Source: Stieleria mannarensis (lineage in GTDB: Bacteria > Planctomycetota > Planctomycetia > Pirellulales > Pirellulaceae). From it: DNA of 64,000 nucleotides. How positions within the stretch are numbered: position 1 is the stretch's first letter; the number at the start of each line of letters is the position of its first letter. The stretch is taken from NCBI RefSeq assembly GCF_014154935.1, contig NZ_JACEHH010000005.1, forward strand, positions 62,001 through 126,000. The letters run 5' to 3'. The notes under the pieces were generated by a model. It was given only the letters and a program-made list of their open reading frames with translations. It was not told the origin of the DNA and did not search any database. A program made the translations under genes and the position numbers. Shown in pieces: positions 60,731 through 64,000 of this stretch.

Positions 60731-62085
60731 CCCTTCTGCGTCAACGGCTTGAGCTGGTCGCAAAACAATTCCAGCAGCTCTTTCGTATCGCTTTCACCAA
60801 ACAGATACGGATCACAGCGGAGTGAAAAACACAGCTTGCGGCCGTAGATGCTGGACGACAGCGTGCTGCGGGTGTGTTTGCGCAGCGGGGGCACGCCGGT
60901 GATCGCTTCGAGCGTGAATTCATCACAAGCGATCTTGCCGCGTTGCTTGGGCAGTCGGCCGGTGAATCGACGCGAAGGGTCCCCGGCATTGGAAAACACG
61001 CCGGTGGCCAGGCAGCCGCCGTGCTTGAGCAGCTTTTGCATCACCGATCCTTCCATGGCCGACGTCAGCGCATTGACGAAAGCCGATTGGGGCGCGCCGT
61101 TTTTGAGCGCCAACGTGTCTTTGATGACCGAGTCCATCAGCCGCTTGTCGTCTTCGATCTCGGCGGCCGACTTGGTGACGAAGGTGCAGGCGGTCATGTT
61201 GCACGCCGGGATCCCAAAGTCTTGTCCGTCGCGCATGTCGGCCGGAACGAGCATCCGGATCTTGCGTGAACCGGTCGTTGGCCCGTTCCACTTCAGCGCC
61301 GCCTGAAACATCTTGCACAGGAACAGGTCGTTCAGCGTGCCGCCTTGGGAGGTCGCGGCGGTCCGCAGCGTCGCCAGGTCGCCGGCGGAAAACTCCTGCT
61401 TGACCATCCCCGGCAAGACGAATTTGTCGGGCGGCGAGGCCGGCGGTCGCAGCGGGGCGGTTCGCGTACGGAGGTGATTCCAGCCTTCGGCGAGAGCGAT
61501 CTTCAGTTTCTTGAAGCCGCTGTCATGGATGCGGATGCTGCGCATTTTCGAACGGCGGACTTTCAAAAGAGCACTGTCGTAATTGCCAAGCTCGACCTTT
61601 CCTTCACAGCTGGACAATCGCTTCATGTAACATCCCAGCAGGTCGCCGACGAAGCGGTAGGCGCCGGTGCCGTCACAGGCCGAATGGTGAAATTGCATCG
61701 TGACACGGGCCGAATCGGCCGACTGTCGGACCCAGATGCGGAGGCCAGTTTCGGTTCGAATGTCGATGTAGCCGTTGTTCTTGAACTCCATCGGCATGTC
61801 GCCGTCGGCCCAATCGACCGGCGGGACTTTGTCGGGAGCCAGGACCCAGCACAGACGATTTTTTTTGGCCAATTCGATGACGCAGAACAGCAACGGATGG
61901 CGTGACAACGCCTCGTCCAGAGCCGCCTGAAAGATGTCTTGGTTCAATCGGCCGGAAAAATCCAGGTCCAAGAAGAACGACATCGTGTACTCGGGGCTGT
62001 CGTCGATCAGAAAAAACCAGTCGATCGGCGGCACGTACAGCGGGAACGTGCGTCCATAGTCGGGCAGGGAGTCTGGTTTGGACAT
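60721..62085 (-). CDS. Condensation/acyltransferase-fold protein
   Basis: A 454-residue protein from ATG 62085. It has the CoA-dependent acyltransferase/condensation fold: an N-terminal segment (FQAALDEALSRHPLLFCVIE), the HHxxxDG motif as QFHHSACDGTGAYRFVGDLL (about 150), and a late segment with VPADMRDGQDFGIPACNMTA. No peptidyl-carrier or adenylation domain is attached and none is nearby, so it is probably a stand-alone acyltransferase of the alcohol-acetyltransferase or PapA/WS type, not part of a peptide synthetase. Substrate unknown. Its stop codon lies inside the inverted repeat shared with the convergent gene. Confidence 0.82.
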   Translation of the reverse strand: MSKPDSLPDYGRTFPLYVPPIDWFFLIDDSPEYTMSFFLDLDFSGRLNQDIFQAALDEALSRHPLLFCVIELAKKNRLCWVLAPDKVPPVDWADGDMPMEFKNNGYIDIRTETGLRIWVRQSADSARVTMQFHHSACDGTGAYRFVGDLLGCYMKRLSSCEGKVELGNYDSALLKVRRSKMRSIRIHDSGFKKLKIALAEGWNHLRTRTAPLRPPASPPDKFVLPGMVKQEFSAGDLATLRTAATSQGGTLNDLFLCKMFQAALKWNGPTTGSRKIRMLVPADMRDGQDFGIPACNMTACTFVTKSAAEIEDDKRLMDSVIKDTLALKNGAPQSAFVNALTSAMEGSVMQKLLKHGGCLATGVFSNAGDPSRRFTGRLPKQRGKIACDEFTLEAITGVPPLRKHTRSTLSSSIYGRKLCFSLRCDPYLFGESDTKELLELFCDQLKPLTQKGVG

Positions 62086-62643
62086 CGACTTTTTCGATTC
62101 AAGAACCGAGCGAACCGGTGGCCTGCGTCATTGCAGAGCGTTTTCACCGGCCGCGCCATCGCACAAGATTAATTGTCACGGACGCGTTCCGACAGCGGGG
62201 TGGTCATTTCAACTGCGAAAGATTCTGAAACCGGCGGCGGAGAGTCCGGCTCAGAGACTTTGTTGCGTGTGCGGTAAAGGCACATGTCCCGGCGCGTCGG
62301 GTTGCAATGTGCTGCTTGGGAAAATCGGCCCACGGATGGCAAAGCGTCCCCACGGATCCCAGGCTGGATGACATCCGTGGGGACGCTTTGCCATCCGTGG
62401 GTTCTCACTTTTGCGCCATTCCAGCAACCAGAGATTGAGGGGCGCATCGATCGACGGGCTCAGTGCCCAACCTTCGAGACCAGCGCTCAGCCGGGAAGGT
62501 GCGCCCGGTCGTCGCACCGAGTGTCGAGCCATTGTGCATCCCGGCGCGAAAGCGTCTCCCATTCGCTATAGTGCCTGACGTCGACCGGGGCGCTGCGACA
62601 CTCCTTACTTTCCAACCGCACCTATTTGTACTGCGGAACTGTC
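62086..62643. other. Divergent intergenic region with a long inverted repeat
   Basis: A 558-base space between divergent genes. It contains the 29-base perfect inverted repeat at 62329-62401, listed separately. The rest has several overlapping frames without start context or family. Promoters of both flanking genes should be here; none is clear. Confidence 0.5.
62329..62401. repeat. Perfect 29-base inverted repeat
   Basis: Left arm 62329-62357 (begins CCCACGGATGGCAAAGCG) and right arm 62373-62401 (ends CGCTTTGCCATCCGTGGG) pair without mismatch around a 15-base spacer. Within each arm, CCCACGGAT occurs again as CCCCACGGAT, so the arms are themselves partly repetitive. A dispersed, possibly mobile, palindromic element or strong hairpin. 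Confidence 0.95.
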
Positions 62644-63519
62644 ATGCCGCTGCGTCAATGCAACTCGCGTCCCGTGAATCGTCTATCCCGGCGAACGCTC
62701 AACCGATTCCTCCCGACCTGTCTGTTTTGTTTTTTACTCGGGTCGAGTCAGGCGCTGGATGCCGATGTCATCGCACGCTTTGAATTTCAAGGCAACGACT
62801 ACACCACCGAGACGAGCAATCCGAGCGGATTCAACACGGGACTGAACCTTTCCAACAACGCCTCGGTCGCGGGGGTGACGGTCAGTGACCTGCAATTTTC
62901 ACGTAACCTGGATCCCACCGCGGCACTTGGTTTTGCCGCCGATGATTACGACGATGCGCTCGGATTCAGCACCGACGAGAATGACGATCGATCACTTGAG
63001 TTCACCAATCAAGTCGTTTACTTCGACGTCAACGTTCACGTCGGATTCCGACTGAATCTGCAATCGATCAGTTTCGACTCCTTGAAGACGCGTGGGGCGA
63101 ACACCGACGATGCCCGCGTCACCTATTCCCTGTTCGTCAATCCGGCCGGCGATCCTGCAGTTGACGGGTTGCTCGGCGACACCGACTTTCTTACCAACGT
63201 GGCACACGACCACGGCGCGGCGGGCGATACCGAGGCCGAATCAACCGGCGAGGATTTTTCGACCGGGCGTTGGAACACCGGTCCGATCGACTTGAGCGGG
63301 GTGCAAGCGGTGGCCGGAGTCAACACGATCGCGCTGCGACTGTACGGCAGCGAAGGTGCGACGAGCGACCAGGACTTCGGCATCGACAACCTGGTTCTGT
63401 CCGGCCAAGTCACCGCCATCCCCGAGCCGGCCACCACCACCGTGCTGCTAGTGAGCATCGCCGCCGCCAGCTACCGACGACGACGAAAGCCCGCGCTGGC
63501 GACGAGTCTTGAAGTCTGA
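62644..63519 (+). CDS. PEP-CTERM exported protein
   Basis: A 291-residue protein from ATG 62644 (MPLRQCNSRPVNRLSRRTLN). A signal peptide follows the basic start (FLPTCLFCFLLGSSQALDAD). The body is a beta-rich, acidic domain of no recognised family (IARFEFQGNDYTTETSNPSG, GFAADDYDDALGFSTDENDD). The C-terminus is a PEP-CTERM sorting signal: IPEPATTTVLLVSIAAASYR followed by RRRK. Such proteins are processed by exosortase, which is not in this window. Probably an extracellular or matrix protein. A triple-hairpin region follows directly after the stop. Confidence 0.9.
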   Translation: MPLRQCNSRPVNRLSRRTLNRFLPTCLFCFLLGSSQALDADVIARFEFQGNDYTTETSNPSGFNTGLNLSNNASVAGVTVSDLQFSRNLDPTAALGFAADDYDDALGFSTDENDDRSLEFTNQVVYFDVNVHVGFRLNLQSISFDSLKTRGANTDDARVTYSLFVNPAGDPAVDGLLGDTDFLTNVAHDHGAAGDTEAESTGEDFSTGRWNTGPIDLSGVQAVAGVNTIALRLYGSEGATSDQDFGIDNLVLSGQVTAIPEPATTTVLLVSIAAASYRRRRKPALATSLEV

Positions 63520-63520
63520 T

Positions 63521-63556
63521 CTTGGGGTGCGCCACCGCGACCCCAAGCTTTGTTGT
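63521..63556 (+). terminator. Probable terminator after the PEP-CTERM gene
   Basis: CTTGGGGT-(11 bases)-ACCCCAAG starts one base beyond the TGA; the stem is followed by CTTTGTTGTG. Arms are perfect over eight bases. It is the first of three adjacent palindromes. Confidence 0.55.
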
Positions 63557-63558
63557 GC

Positions 63559-63589
63559 CACGCCGTTGGCGTGCAACCGCGATGCGGTT
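63559..63589. repeat. Two adjacent short palindromes
   Basis: CACGCC-GTT-GGCGTG (63559-63573) and AACCGC-GAT-GCGGTT (63575-63589) lie back to back after the terminator-like hairpin, giving three consecutive hairpins in the space between convergent genes. Confidence 0.8.
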
Positions 63590-63698
63590 GGTGTTGTAAT
63601 TGTTTCGCGCAACGCCGCTCGACGTGAAATGCAAGAGAAACACAATCGACGCCCCGAGCAGCGAGAGTCGGCGGCTAAAGCGTGGACACCAACGCTGA

Positions 63699-64000
63699 CT
63701 ATTCTTCACGCGTGTAAACGGCGGGGTAGACGAACTGGGGTGTTCGTGGCGGACAGAGGTAGCGAAATTGCTCGGTGAGTGCTCGGCCTGCGTCGAGTAG
63801 TCGGACACTTATCTCTGCCGGTGCGTCTTCGGTCAATCGCAGCGTCACCGTGACGATCCAATCTCCCGTGTCGGTTCTCTTTGCCGACTTCTTCACCACG
63901 GTTGCACGGATCGTTTCGACGTCGACGTGGACACCGGAGGTTGCTGACATCTGGGCCACTGCGGTGCCAGCGAAACGAATCGCGATCTCAACATCATGGT
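63699..64000 (-). CDS. Hypothetical protein, 5' partial
   Basis: The frame is open to the right window edge, so the start is outside; a GTG at 63959 is only an internal start-like codon. The visible C-terminal 100 residues look like a beta-strand domain (TGDWIVTVTLRLTEDAPAEI, RYLCPPRTPQFVYPAVYTRE). No family recognised. It converges on the PEP-CTERM gene with 179 bases between the stops. Confidence 0.6.
   Translation of the reverse strand, partial: HDVEIAIRFAGTAVAQMSATSGVHVDVETIRATVVKKSAKRTDTGDWIVTVTLRLTEDAPAEISVRLLDAGRALTEQFRYLCPPRTPQFVYPAVYTREE

Noticed and set aside
60721-62085. The condensation-fold protein as part of a peptide-synthetase cluster
   Set aside because: No carrier, adenylation or thioesterase domain in the protein or its neighbours.
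1-64000. tRNA, rRNA or riboswitch genes
   Set aside because: No cloverleaf-like segment with a convincing T-loop and no rRNA-like stretch was found by reading; a covariance-model search would be needed to exclude small RNAs.

Overview
The window is about 60% GC with densely packed genes on both strands. It almost certainly comes from a Planctomycetota genome, most likely a Pirellulaceae member (Rhodopirellula/Stieleria-like). The indicators are a DUF1592/DUF1588/DUF1585 plus DUF1552 gene pair at the left edge, two exported proteins with the planctomycete LEPR-XLL-type N-terminal motif and dockerin-like C-termini, planctomycete-type cytochrome c domains, a PEP-CTERM protein, several FHA proteins, and many short palindromic dispersed repeats between genes. 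The species assignment is inference; no rRNA or tRNA gene was seen.

Layout. 1-5.7 kb: DUF1592/DUF1552 pair, a DUF1444 protein, and an exported M64-like metallopeptidase. 5.7-18.7 kb: one minus-strand run of eleven genes, the most unusual part of the window. In transcription order it encodes a CheY-like receiver, a small acidic protein, CheW, a methyl-accepting protein without a periplasmic sensor, a CheA-REC hybrid kinase, a REC-DUF4388 (PATAN) regulator, an FHA/coiled-coil protein, a coiled-coil protein with a pentapeptide repeat, an FGE-sulfatase (SUMF1) fold protein, a zinc-ribbon GTPase and a GAP1-N2-like GTPase-associated protein. Three junctions are ATGA overlaps and one has zero spacing, so it reads as a single translationally coupled signalling operon joining a chemosensory array to an FHA/GTPase module.

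19-30 kb: bioF-like gene, exported CAP-domain protein, glnS, a di-haem cytochrome c lipoprotein, gltX, a multi-pass membrane protein (all minus), then an HNH nuclease (plus). 30-38 kb: ferredoxin fdxA, an RlmI-type rRNA methyltransferase, an FHA protein, a XerC/D recombinase, galE, a di-haem protein with a degenerate peptidase-like tail, and a SAM methyltransferase. 38-42 kb: rpmF-fabD-fabG-acpP-fabF, a fatty-acid synthesis cluster lacking plsX and fabH at their usual place. 42-49 kb: a planctomycete hypothetical, a lipoprotein, hemH, two membrane-anchored hypotheticals and citrate synthase.

49-64 kb: a CHASE hybrid histidine kinase, a multi-pass membrane protein, a PDZ protein, a blaI-blaR1-type pair whose M56 protein carries long carboxypeptidase-regulatory-like repeats and a thioredoxin-fold tail, a zinc-ribbon membrane protein, a condensation/acyltransferase-fold protein, a PEP-CTERM protein, and a partial hypothetical cut by the right edge. 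Several intergenic spaces hold repeat elements. One inverted repeat at 60.7 kb supplies the stop codons of two convergent genes, and a palindrome pair before the blaI-like gene looks like its operators.
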